From Candidatus Omnitrophota bacterium (GTDB lineage: Bacteria > Omnitrophota > Gorgyraeia > Gygaellales > Profunditerraquicolaceae), in contig JALOBQ010000008.1 of NCBI GenBank assembly GCA_023228185.1, forward strand, positions 1 through 11,642: a stretch of 11,642 bases of DNA. The letters run 5' to 3'. The position numbers and the translations under genes were made by a program. Below the pieces are notes generated by a model. The model made no database searches, was not told the origin of the DNA, and worked only from the letters and a program-made list of their open reading frames with translations. Positions 1 through 7,109 of the stretch are shown piece after piece; within the stretch, counting starts at the first letter, position 1, and each line of letters starts with the position of its first letter.

Positions 1-2172
1 CCATATCAGGAGGCTGTTGTTAGCGACGATTTAAAAAGGCTTTATCTGTTGGGTTTTTTCAGCGATATAAAAATTGACGCGCTTGATTATAAAGATGGTT
101 TAAAGGTAGTTATTAATGTCGTGGAAAGGCCGATTATCGAAAAGATAACTTTTAACGGCATTACGCGTATTAATATGAAAGAGGACAAACTTAAGAAACA
201 ATTAAAATCACGTGAAACCCAATATCTTGATTATCCCAGCCTCAGCGAAGACGAGCATATCTTGCAGAAAATGTATGAGAAAATGGGATATAGCCACGCG
301 CAGATTACCAGAAAAGTTGAAATTAATCAGGAAACCAATAAGGCCAAAGTGGAGTTTGATATAGTCGAGGGCCAAAAGGTCAGGATCAAGGATATCCTTA
401 TTGAGGGCAACAAAGCTTTTTCCAGCGGCCGCATCCTGAAACTGCTGAAAACAAAAAGGGCATGGTTTTTTAACGCCGGCGTTTTGAAGGAAGATGTTTT
501 AAAAGAAGATATTGAACGCGTAAAATCATTTTACCAGAATCAGGGTTATATTGACGTAAAAGTATCCCAAGAGACAAAAACCGACGAGAAAAAAGATTAT
601 TTGCTTTATATCCATATTAAGGTGGAAGAAGGCAAAAAATATTTAGTCGGTTCGGTTAGCCTAGCCGGCAATAAAGATTTAAGCGAGAAGCAGATATTAA
701 GCCAGTTGACTAACGCTGTGCCGGGAAATACTTTTTCCCAGGAGGCAATGAAAAGGGACGTGGTAAATATTCAGGGAGTTTATTTTGACCGCGGTTATAT
801 TTCCGCCCAGGTCCAGGAAAATACGATTGTTAATCCCCAATCCGGCCGTATTGATATCACTTATAATATTGCCGAGAGTGAAGTTGCTTATGTGGATAAA
901 ATTAAGATCAAAGGTAACATTAAAACCAGGGATCTGGTTATTCGCCGGGAATTAAGGATCCACCCCGGAGACCGGTTTGACGGCGGGAAACTTCGCCGCA
1001 GTAAAGAAAGGCTGCAAAATTTAGGGTTTTTTGAGGAAGTCGGTTACGATACGGAAGATACAGCTGTGCCGAATAAAAAAGATTTGGTCGTTGACGTAAA
1101 AGAAAGCAAGACCGGGACATTCAGCTTTGGCGGCGGTTATAGCACGGTTGATCAATTCGTGGGTTTTATCGAGGTGGAGCAGAAGAATTTTGACTGGCGC
1201 AATTGGCCTTATTTTACCGGAGCGGGCCAGGATCTAAAAGTGCGCGCTTCTCTTGGCTCGGTGAGTAACAATATGGAATTAAGTTTTACCGAACCCTGGC
1301 TGTTTGATTATCCGGTGTCTTTTGGTTTTGATATTTATCACCGCGTGCATGAGCGCGATGAGGATTTAGGTTATGGTTATAATGAGAAAGTAACCGGCGG
1401 CGACCTGCGTTTGGGCAAAGAATTATCGGAATACTTAAGAGGAGACCTTGTTTATCGGCTTGATGAGATTGATATTTCTGATTTTGAAGATGATACTTCG
1501 CAGGATTTTAAAGATGAGGGCGGTAAAAATCTTGTGAGTAGTTTAACTCCTTCTGTAACTTTTGATAACCGTGATAATGTGTTTAATCCGCGCAGAGGTA
1601 ATTATCTTACTGGCGGCATGCAGCTTGCCGGAGGGCCTTTGGGCGGAGATAAGAATTTTTGGAAATTTTCCGGCCGCGCATCGCATTATATACCGATGCC
1701 GCGCAACGCTGTGCTGGAATTTAGAGGCAGGATCGGTTTGGCTGATCCATTCAGCGGCGATAATAAGATTCCGATCTATGAGAGGTTTTTTGCCGGCGGC
1801 GCTTATAGCGTAAGAGGTTATGAGGAAAGAAAAGTCGGCCCTGTCGATAGTTCTTCACATGATCCTATCGGCGGCGCGTCAATGTTAATCGGTAATATTG
1901 AATATACTTATCCTTTATTTGAATTTTTGAAAGTGGCGGCTTTTTATGATGTTGGTAATGTCTGGGAAAAAATCGGCGATATCGGTTCTAACAAAAACGC
2001 TAACGGCGTGGAGAATTCCGGAGGGTTTAAATCTTCCTTTGGTATCGGCTTAAGGATCAAGACCCCAATTGGGCCGATTTTACTTGATTACGGTATTCCG
2101 ATGGATAAAGAGTCGGGTGAAGATAGCAAAAAGGCCGGCAGGTTCCATTTTAGCGCCAGCCATAATTTTTAA
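1..2172 (+). CDS. bamA: BamA/Omp85 outer-membrane assembly factor, 5' end truncated by the window
   Basis: BamA is the central beta-barrel of the machine that folds and inserts outer-membrane proteins. The frame is open from base 1 and its first residues already read as a POTRA helix (DLKRLYLLGFFSDIKI), so the TTG at 49 is not the start and the true start lies upstream. The visible 723 residues contain the end of one POTRA domain, then four more. Each of these opens with a strand plus G-N/G-I turn (ITFNGITRI, ILIEGNKAF, VSLAGNKDL, IKIKGNIKT). A 16-strand-type barrel occupies roughly window residues 372-723. The Omp85 lid-loop signature VRGY is at residues 604-607, and the protein ends in phenylalanine (SASHNF), as expected of a barrel beta-signal. 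It heads an operon with skp and lipid A genes, a common arrangement in diderm bacteria. The family call is firm; only the N-terminus is missing. Confidence 0.96.
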   Translation, partial: PYQEAVVSDDLKRLYLLGFFSDIKIDALDYKDGLKVVINVVERPIIEKITFNGITRINMKEDKLKKQLKSRETQYLDYPSLSEDEHILQKMYEKMGYSHAQITRKVEINQETNKAKVEFDIVEGQKVRIKDILIEGNKAFSSGRILKLLKTKRAWFFNAGVLKEDVLKEDIERVKSFYQNQGYIDVKVSQETKTDEKKDYLLYIHIKVEEGKKYLVGSVSLAGNKDLSEKQILSQLTNAVPGNTFSQEAMKRDVVNIQGVYFDRGYISAQVQENTIVNPQSGRIDITYNIAESEVAYVDKIKIKGNIKTRDLVIRRELRIHPGDRFDGGKLRRSKERLQNLGFFEEVGYDTEDTAVPNKKDLVVDVKESKTGTFSFGGGYSTVDQFVGFIEVEQKNFDWRNWPYFTGAGQDLKVRASLGSVSNNMELSFTEPWLFDYPVSFGFDIYHRVHERDEDLGYGYNEKVTGGDLRLGKELSEYLRGDLVYRLDEIDISDFEDDTSQDFKDEGGKNLVSSLTPSVTFDNRDNVFNPRRGNYLTGGMQLAGGPLGGDKNFWKFSGRASHYIPMPRNAVLEFRGRIGLADPFSGDNKIPIYERFFAGGAYSVRGYEERKVGPVDSSSHDPIGGASMLIGNIEYTYPLFEFLKVAAFYDVGNVWEKIGDIGSNKNANGVENSGGFKSSFGIGLRIKTPIGPILLDYGIPMDKESGEDSKKAGRFHFSASHNF

Positions 2173-2208
2173 ATATTTTAATCAAAAGGCCTGAATAAGC
2201 CAAACTTA

Positions 2209-2216
2209 GGGAGGAG
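2209..2216 (+). promoter_or_regulatory. Strong Shine-Dalgarno sequence for skp
   Basis: GGGAGGAG lies 4 nt before the ATG at 2221 and fixes the start of the OmpH/Skp gene. It sits at the end of the 48-nt bamA-skp spacer, which otherwise shows no hairpin or clear promoter. Confidence 0.75.
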
Positions 2217-2220
2217 TAAA

Positions 2221-2724
2221 ATGAGCAGAGTGAGAATAACTTTACTGGGGTTAGTTTTTAGTTTATTCATCGGGTTAACTGTCGCGCAGGCGGCGGATAA
2301 ATTCGCTTATGTCGACTTAAGCCGGACTTTTAGCGAATACTCGAAAACAAAAGATTATGATAAAACATTAAGCGACAAAGAAAAAGTTTATACCACTGAC
2401 AGGGATAAGAAGATCAACGAACTGAAAGCTTTCCAGGATAAGATCAATCTGCTCAATGATAAAGAAAAAGAAGCTAAGAAAAGCGAACTGCAGAGTAAAT
2501 TAAAGACATTGCAGGATTATGACCGCCAGAAGCAGGCTGATTTGCGCAAAGACCAGGAAGAAAGAATGAAAGAGATACTCAAGGATATCGAAGAAGCGGT
2601 AAAGCAGTATTCTCAGAAACAGGGTTATACTTTTGTCTTCAATGACCGCGTTTTGGTTTATCAGGATAAAACATTGGATATTACCACTGAGATCGTGGCG
2701 ATTTTAAATAAAAAATCCAAGTAA
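2221..2724 (+). CDS. skp: OmpH/Skp family periplasmic chaperone
   Basis: Skp is a trimeric periplasmic holdase that keeps unfolded outer-membrane proteins soluble on their way to BamA. The 167-residue product starts with a clear Sec signal peptide: basic MSRVR, a hydrophobic core at about residues 6-20, and a likely cleavage near AQA/AD at residues 24-26. The mature protein opens with the family's typical short strand (KFAYVDLSRTF). A long highly charged Lys/Glu-rich coiled coil follows from about residue 45 to 130, and then the returning strands (YTFVFNDRVLVYQD) that form the trimer core. Length fits the family. It sits directly after bamA, its functional partner, and before lpxD, the usual order in Proteobacteria and many other diderms. 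Sequence identity in this family is always low, so the call rests on architecture and context. Confidence 0.9.
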   Translation: MSRVRITLLGLVFSLFIGLTVAQAADKFAYVDLSRTFSEYSKTKDYDKTLSDKEKVYTTDRDKKINELKAFQDKINLLNDKEKEAKKSELQSKLKTLQDYDRQKQADLRKDQEERMKEILKDIEEAVKQYSQKQGYTFVFNDRVLVYQDKTLDITTEIVAILNKKSK

Positions 2725-2745
2725 AATAATTCGTTTTAGAAAAAT

Positions 2746-3783
2746 ATGCAGAAAACGTTAAGAGAGATCGCCAAGATCGTGGATGGCGAAATAGTCGGCG
2801 ATGCCGATCTTTTGATTAGCGGAGCTTCCGGGATCAGGGAGGCTGTGGAAGGCGAGATTACTTTCCTGGCCAATCCTAAATATGGTCCGTTAATGGATAA
2901 GACGGCCGCGTCGGCGATTGTTACCTCCAGAGATATACGCCCAGCAAACAAGCCGTTGATCCTTACGGATAACCCCTCTTTGGCTTTTGCCAAAATTATT
3001 TCTTTTCTCACGCCGGACGAAACTAGCCATCCCAAGGGAATTGATTATACTACCGTGATCGGTAAAAATGTTTCCTTGGGCAAAGATGTTGCCACTGGCC
3101 CGTATGTGGTTATCGGCGATAACGTGAGTATCGGAGATAATACGGTTATTTATGCCGGTTGTTATATTGGGCACAATACTAAAATCGGCGCCAATACTTT
3201 GGTTTATCCGAATGTTTCGATCAGGGAACGCATTAAGATCGGCAATCGCGTGATTATTCATTGCGGCACAGTGATCGGCTCGGATGGTTTTGGTTTTGCC
3301 ACGATCAAGGGCCTGCACCACAAGATCCCCCAGGTAGGTATTGTTGAAATTTGCGATGACGTGGAAATCGGCGCTAATGTTACGATTGACCGGGCGCGTT
3401 TTGATAAAACTATTATCGGCCGCGGCACCAAGATCGATAATCTCGTGCAAATCGCGCATAACGTGATCATCGGTGAAAATTCTTTGATCGTCGCCCAGGT
3501 AGGAATATCCGGCAGCACAATCATCGGTAATAATGTCACGCTTGCCGGCCAAGCCGGGCTCGTCGGCCATATTAGCGTCGGAGATAACGCGATAGTTACC
3601 GCGCAAAGCGGGGTAAGTAAATCCGTGCCCGCCGATACAATGGTTTCCGGTTATCCTGCGCGGCCGTTCATGACTTCACAAAGAGTTAACGCCTGTATGC
3701 AGAATTTACCTAAACTTTTTGAGTTAGTCAAAAGTTTAGAGAAGAAAATAGCGCAGTTAGAAACTAAATTGGAGAAAAAATAA
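2746..3783 (+). CDS. lpxD: UDP-3-O-(3-hydroxyacyl)glucosamine N-acyltransferase LpxD
   Basis: LpxD adds the second 3-hydroxyacyl chain (N-linked) to UDP-3-O-acylglucosamine, the third step of lipid A synthesis, in the cytoplasm using acyl-ACP. The 345-residue protein has the three expected parts. An N-terminal uridine-binding domain (about 1-95) carries FLANPKY and DNPSLAFAKI. A left-handed beta-helix of hexapeptide repeats (about 100-300) follows. A C-terminal helix (about 320-345) is rich in Lys/Glu/Leu. The signature IGSDGFGFA is at residues 178-186, and the putative catalytic histidine is His238 in QIAHNVIIG, matching Escherichia coli His239. The ATG at 2746 lies 21 nt after skp and has no convincing Shine-Dalgarno, so translation may rely on read-on ribosomes. 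Assignment is firm; the acyl chain length it prefers cannot be read from the sequence. Confidence 0.96.
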   Translation: MQKTLREIAKIVDGEIVGDADLLISGASGIREAVEGEITFLANPKYGPLMDKTAASAIVTSRDIRPANKPLILTDNPSLAFAKIISFLTPDETSHPKGIDYTTVIGKNVSLGKDVATGPYVVIGDNVSIGDNTVIYAGCYIGHNTKIGANTLVYPNVSIRERIKIGNRVIIHCGTVIGSDGFGFATIKGLHHKIPQVGIVEICDDVEIGANVTIDRARFDKTIIGRGTKIDNLVQIAHNVIIGENSLIVAQVGISGSTIIGNNVTLAGQAGLVGHISVGDNAIVTAQSGVSKSVPADTMVSGYPARPFMTSQRVNACMQNLPKLFELVKSLEKKIAQLETKLEKK

Positions 3784-3789
3784 TCAAAG

Positions 3790-5088
3790 ATGGATATGCA
3801 AAAAACGATCGCCAGCGAAATTTCATTGCAGGGTTGCGGGATCCACACCGGCAATAAAGCAACGATTACCTTTAAACCCGCCGATATCGACGCGGGGATT
3901 AATTTTATCCGCGTGGACCTGCCGGGCCAGCCAAAGATCAAGGCTTGGGCCGGGTCATTATTGCTGGACGCTAAATTCGGCCGCCGCACGACTATCGGAT
4001 CAGCCGGCCAGGAAGTGCAGACAATTGAACACCTGATGGCAGCTTTATCAAGCGCCAACATCGATAATATAAATATTGAAATTAATAATAACGAGGTACC
4101 GGGTTTAGACGGCAGCAGTTTAAATTTTTTACAGGCTTTTGATAAAGCAGGGATCAAGGAGCAGGCTAAAGAGCGTTTTGTTTTTGAGATCAAAGAGCCG
4201 ATTTACGCTTGCGACGGCGAATCTTCAATCGCCATTATTCCGGCTAAAGATTTTAAGGTATCTTATACATTAAGTTATAACCATCCTTTATTGGAAACAA
4301 GTTTCCTGGAGATGGTAATTAACGCGAAGGATTTTAAAGCTTCTATTGCGCCGGCAAGGACGTTTTGCCTTGAAAGCGAAGTAAAAATTTTGCAGGATCA
4401 GGGCCTGGGCCTGGGAGCAAATTATGAAAATACCCTGGTTTTAGGTAAAGAGGGCGTAATTAAAAACAAACTGCGTTTTAAGGATGAATTCGTCAGGCAT
4501 AAGATCTTGGATTTAGTCGGTGATTTATACCTGGCAGGATGTCCGATCAAAGGACAGGTAATCGCAATCAAAAGCGGCCACGTATTGAATCTAAATATCG
4601 TCCAGAAAGTGTATCAGCAAAAGCAAAAATTTGCCAATTCCGCCAGCCTGCCTGCCGGAGGCCTGGACGCTACCGAGATTATGAAAATTATTCCGCATCG
4701 TGAGCCGTTTTTATTTGTTGACCGGATAACTTACCTGGAAAAAGGCAAGCGCGCCGTGGGGATTAAAAATGTCACGATGAATGATTATTTTTTCCGCGGG
4801 CATTTCCCGGGCCATCCGATTATGCCGGGAGTGATCATTGTTGAGGCGATGGCGCAGGTCGGCGGCGTAATGATGCTGGCTGCCGAAGAAAATCGCGGGA
4901 AGCTGGCTTTCTTTTTGTCGATCGACAACGTTAAATTCCGCAAACCCGTAGTTCCGGGTGACCAGTTAGTGCTTGAGGTAGAGGCGGTAAAAGTTAAATC
5001 CAGGACCAGCCAAGTGCGCGGCAGAGCTTTAGTTGACGGTAAAGTGGTTACGGAAGCTGATTTTGTTTGCGCTTTGGTTGGAGATTAA
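3790..5088 (+). CDS. lpxC-fabZ: Fused LpxC deacetylase and FabZ 3-hydroxyacyl-ACP dehydratase
   Basis: This is a bifunctional protein of 432 residues. Residues 1 to about 280 are LpxC, the zinc-dependent UDP-3-O-acyl-GlcNAc deacetylase that commits precursor to lipid A. Visible active-site features are Glu80-His81 in QTIEHLMAA, His237-Lys238 and Asp241 in VRHKILDLVGD, and His264 in KSGHVLN. Residues about 294-432 are FabZ, which dehydrates 3-hydroxyacyl-ACP for fatty acid elongation. It shows IPHREPFLFVDRI, then GHFPGHPIMPG with catalytic His338 and Glu352, spaced 14 residues apart as in FabZ enzymes. A short linker rich in Ala, Ser and Gly joins them. LpxC-FabZ fusions are known in Bacteroidetes and some candidate phyla. 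The fusion places a lipid A enzyme and a fatty acid enzyme that share the 3-hydroxyacyl pool on one chain. An alternative ATG at 3796 would remove two residues. The gap from lpxD is 6 nt. Confidence 0.96.
   Translation: MDMQKTIASEISLQGCGIHTGNKATITFKPADIDAGINFIRVDLPGQPKIKAWAGSLLLDAKFGRRTTIGSAGQEVQTIEHLMAALSSANIDNINIEINNNEVPGLDGSSLNFLQAFDKAGIKEQAKERFVFEIKEPIYACDGESSIAIIPAKDFKVSYTLSYNHPLLETSFLEMVINAKDFKASIAPARTFCLESEVKILQDQGLGLGANYENTLVLGKEGVIKNKLRFKDEFVRHKILDLVGDLYLAGCPIKGQVIAIKSGHVLNLNIVQKVYQQKQKFANSASLPAGGLDATEIMKIIPHREPFLFVDRITYLEKGKRAVGIKNVTMNDYFFRGHFPGHPIMPGVIIVEAMAQVGGVMMLAAEENRGKLAFFLSIDNVKFRKPVVPGDQLVLEVEAVKVKSRTSQVRGRALVDGKVVTEADFVCALVGD
5080..5083 (+). promoter_or_regulatory. Shine-Dalgarno GGAG that supports the lpxA start at 5091
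   Basis: GGAG lies inside the last codons of lpxC-fabZ, 7 nt before the ATG at 5091. It supports that ATG over the in-frame TTG at 5067, which would add eight residues (MRFGWRLN) not expected in LpxA and would overlap the upstream gene. Confidence 0.6.
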
Positions 5089-5090
5089 AT

Positions 5091-5867
5091 ATGGTAGATG
5101 CGAATGCGTTAGTTTCTCCAAAAGCAAAATTGGCTGAAGATGTCAGCGTGGGGCCTTTTAGCGTTATCGGCGATAATGTCACTATCGGCGCAGGCACTAA
5201 AATCGGCAGCCATTGCGTGATTGTCGGTAATACTACGCTGGGAAAAAATTGCGAGCTTTTTACCGGCGCGGTTGTCGGTTCACAACCGCAGGATTTAAAA
5301 TTTAAAGGCGAGAAGGTATTTCTGGAAATCGGCGACGGGAATATTATCCGTGAATACTGCACGCTTAATCCCGGAACCGGCGAAGGCGCGAAAACTGTCC
5401 TCGGGAATGATAATCTCTTAATGGCTTATACGCATATCGCCCATGATTGCCGCGTAGGCAATGGCTGCGTTTTGGCGAATAATTGCACGCTTGCCGGCCA
5501 TGTGACGATTGAAGATAAAGCGGTGATCGGCGGTATTGTGGCGATCCACCAATTTGTCAGGGTAGGCGCGCTTTCTATTATCGGCGGCTGCTCCAAAGTA
5601 GTGCAGGATATTCCTCCTTATTCAACCTGCGACGGGCATCCGGCGCGCGTCTATGGGTTAAATCTAATCGGATTACGCCGCAAAAAAATATCCCCGCAAT
5701 CGATCAAAGCGCTTGCCCTTGCTTTTAAAATCATTTTTAATTCCGGATTGCTGGTTAAAAACGCTCTGCAAAAAGTAGAAGCTGAAGTTCAAAACACCGA
5801 AGAAGTCGCCTATTTGATCGATTTTATCAGTAAAACAGAGCGCGGGCTAACCCGTTCCTGCCGTTAA
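5091..5867 (+). CDS. lpxA: UDP-N-acetylglucosamine O-acyltransferase LpxA
   Basis: LpxA performs the first step of lipid A synthesis, moving a 3-hydroxyacyl chain from ACP to the 3-OH of UDP-GlcNAc. The product has 258 residues, close to the usual 255-265. It begins MVDANALVSP and shows hexapeptide repeats through about residue 185. It then has the family's C-terminal helical domain (GLNLIGLRRK through SKTERGLTRS). The signature HIAHDCRVGNG holds His118, equivalent to the catalytic His125 of E. coli LpxA, and His153 in AIHQF matches E. coli His160. With the same offset, Gly166 in GGCS corresponds to E. coli Gly173, the 'hydrocarbon ruler' residue. A glycine there leaves room for a long (about C14) acyl chain; that is inference. 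The start follows lpxC-fabZ by 2 nt, so translational coupling is likely. Confidence 0.96.
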   Translation: MVDANALVSPKAKLAEDVSVGPFSVIGDNVTIGAGTKIGSHCVIVGNTTLGKNCELFTGAVVGSQPQDLKFKGEKVFLEIGDGNIIREYCTLNPGTGEGAKTVLGNDNLLMAYTHIAHDCRVGNGCVLANNCTLAGHVTIEDKAVIGGIVAIHQFVRVGALSIIGGCSKVVQDIPPYSTCDGHPARVYGLNLIGLRRKKISPQSIKALALAFKIIFNSGLLVKNALQKVEAEVQNTEEVAYLIDFISKTERGLTRSCR

Positions 5868-5869
5868 AT

Positions 5870-6673
5870 ATGGAAAAACTCGGGCTAATCGCCGGAAACC
5901 GTAATTTCCCTTTATTATTCGCCTGCGCCGCTAAAAAAAGCGGCGTTTCTATTGTGGCGATCGCGATCAAACACGATACTTCCAGGAAACTTGAAAAACT
6001 TGTCGATAAGATATATTGGTTAGGGTTAAATGAATTCAGCCGGATGTTTGATATTTTTAAAGCCGAAGGTATCACAAAAGTGGTGATGGCCGGCCAGGTC
6101 AGCCCGCACAGGCTGTTTAGCAAAGAGATCCAGCAAGATCCGCAATTAAAAGAGATGCTGCAAAGTTTAAAAAATAAAAAAACGGATTCTCTGTTTGGCG
6201 CGGTAGCTGAAAAACTTGCGGCTCATGGCATTACGCTTCTGGATTCCACGCGTTTTATCGAAGAACACTTGCCTAAAAAAGGCATCCTTACTTTAAAGGA
6301 GCCGGATGCCAGCGTTTGGGATGATATTTATTTTGGCGTGGAGTTAGCCAAGGCTGTAGGCTTATTGGATATCGGCCAGACAGTAGCGATAAAGGCCAAG
6401 GCGATTGTCGCGGTGGAAGCTTTGGAAGGCACGGATAACCTTATCCGCAGGGCAGGTAAAATCGGCCGGGATGGGGTTACAATCGTTAAAGTCAGTAAGC
6501 CTAAGCAGGACATGCGTTTTGACATTCCCGTGATTGGCTTAAATACAATAAAAAACCTGGTTAAAATAAAAGCTAAATGCCTTGCTTTTGAGGCAACTAA
6601 GACGTTGTTTCTTGACCGCCAAGCAAGCCTTGCTTTGGCAAATAATAGAGGCCTGATTATCGCCGCAGTTTAA
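5870..6673 (+). CDS. lpxI: UDP-2,3-diacylglucosamine pyrophosphatase LpxI
   Basis: LpxI hydrolyses UDP-2,3-diacylglucosamine to lipid X and UMP, the fourth step of lipid A synthesis. It replaces the unrelated LpxH used by E. coli; the family was formerly DUF1009. The 267-residue product opens with KLGLIAGNRNFPLLFA, typical of the N-terminal domain. The C-terminal catalytic half contains LKEPDASVWDDI, AKAIVAVEALEGTDN (about residues 175-190) and QDMRFDIPVIG (213-223), a conserved Asp-rich segment of the family. It starts 2 nt after the lpxA stop with no visible Shine-Dalgarno, so it is probably translated by coupling. LpxI commonly sits next to lpxA in bacteria lacking lpxH. lpxB, which would use its product, does not follow directly; the next gene has its own promoter. 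Confidence 0.93.
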   Translation: MEKLGLIAGNRNFPLLFACAAKKSGVSIVAIAIKHDTSRKLEKLVDKIYWLGLNEFSRMFDIFKAEGITKVVMAGQVSPHRLFSKEIQQDPQLKEMLQSLKNKKTDSLFGAVAEKLAAHGITLLDSTRFIEEHLPKKGILTLKEPDASVWDDIYFGVELAKAVGLLDIGQTVAIKAKAIVAVEALEGTDNLIRRAGKIGRDGVTIVKVSKPKQDMRFDIPVIGLNTIKNLVKIKAKCLAFEATKTLFLDRQASLALANNRGLIIAAV

Positions 6674-6715
6674 CGCTTGATCCGCCTAACGCGCCAAAAG
6701 CCGCAACAATTCTGC

Positions 6716-6744
6716 TTGACAGTTTAAGTTTGTGGTGCAAGAAT
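6716..6744 (+). promoter_or_regulatory. Sigma-70-type promoter for the CBM48 gene
   Basis: A perfect -35 box TTGACA (6716-6721) is separated by exactly 17 nt from AAGAAT (6739-6744), which matches TATAAT at four of six positions. Transcription would start near 6751, just ahead of the ribosome binding site. This separates the CBM48 gene from the lipid A operon upstream. No intrinsic terminator is visible between the lpxI stop and this promoter. Confidence 0.65.
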
Positions 6745-6755
6745 GAAATCATTAC

Positions 6756-6763
6756 AAGGAGGT
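6756..6763 (+). promoter_or_regulatory. Perfect Shine-Dalgarno AAGGAGGT for the CBM48 gene
   Basis: AAGGAGGT is fully complementary to the usual 16S rRNA 3' end and lies 4 nt before the ATG at 6768. It is the strongest ribosome binding site in the window. Confidence 0.85.
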
Positions 6764-6767
6764 AGAT

Positions 6768-7043
6768 ATGGCTAAACTAATTGGGGGTAACCCGACAGAA
6801 TTCAAATTTTTCGCTCCGCATGCTAAAAAGGTTATCCTTTCCGGAAGTTTCAACCAGTGGGATACTAAAAAATTACTTGCCAAAAAAGACAACAAAGGCA
6901 ATTGGTCAGTTAAAGCCAGCCTTAAACCTGGTAAGTATGAATATAAGTTTTTAGTCGATGGTTCCTGGGCTAATGATCCTAATTGCACTGCTTGCGTGAT
7001 CAATTCATTCGGAACGCATAATTGCGTTGTTGAGGTTAAATAA
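6768..7043 (+). CDS. Stand-alone CBM48 / AMPK-beta-like glycogen-binding domain protein
   Basis: This 91-residue protein is a single early-set/CBM48 domain, the fold found in AMP-kinase beta subunits and at the N-terminus of glycogen branching and debranching enzymes. Visible signatures are the opening strand TEFKFFAPHAKKV, then LSGSFNQWD (residues 24-32), GNW (44-46), LKPGKYEYKFLVDGSW (52-67), DP (70-71) and FGTHN (81-85). By alignment from memory to the AMPK beta-1 glycogen-binding domain, the sugar-contacting residues correspond to Trp31, Lys60, Trp67 and Asn85, so the carbohydrate site looks intact. No enzyme domain is attached and there is no signal peptide, so it should be cytoplasmic. 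An unusual cysteine set (Cys73, Cys76, Cys86) lies in the C-terminal strands. Its own promoter and perfect ribosome binding site suggest high expression. Its ligand and partner are unknown; a role in glycogen or alpha-glucan metabolism is inference. Confidence 0.87.
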   Translation: MAKLIGGNPTEFKFFAPHAKKVILSGSFNQWDTKKLLAKKDNKGNWSVKASLKPGKYEYKFLVDGSWANDPNCTACVINSFGTHNCVVEVK

Positions 7044-7073
7044 TTTACCCAAGAAGGGGTTCTTTCTTAATCA

Positions 7074-7103
7074 AGAGGGCGCTAGATAAAAATAGCGCCT
7101 TCT
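7074..7103 (+). terminator. Hairpin between the CBM48 gene and the radical SAM gene, possible weak terminator
   Basis: AGAGGGCGCTA (7074-7084) can pair with TAGCGCCTTCT (7093-7103): an 11-bp stem with one G-U pair and an 8-nt A-rich loop. It follows the CBM48 stop by about 30 nt, as a terminator would. Only a short mixed tract (AACTTTA) follows rather than a run of T. The stem ends 6 nt before the next ATG, so it could instead act on translation of the radical SAM gene. Confidence 0.5.
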
Positions 7104-7109
7104 AACTTT

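Noticed and set aside
49..51. TTG as the bamA start
   Set aside because: The reading frame continues upstream to base 1 with POTRA-like residues, so the gene simply begins before the window.
2890..3606. Long antisense open frame of 238 codons across lpxD
   Set aside because: It is fully covered by lpxD, whose hexapeptide repeats give regular codons that avoid stops on the other strand. The predicted protein is repetitive, with no ribosome binding site or family resemblance.
3651..4193. Antisense open frame of 180 codons spanning the lpxD-lpxC junction
   Set aside because: It crosses two well-supported genes and lacks any recognisable domain or start signal.
3090..5200. Repeated short DNA motif (variants of ATCGGCGATAA) in lpxD and lpxA
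   Set aside because: It encodes the hexapeptide repeats (IGDN type) of the beta-helix fold, so it is a coding repeat and not a separate DNA element.
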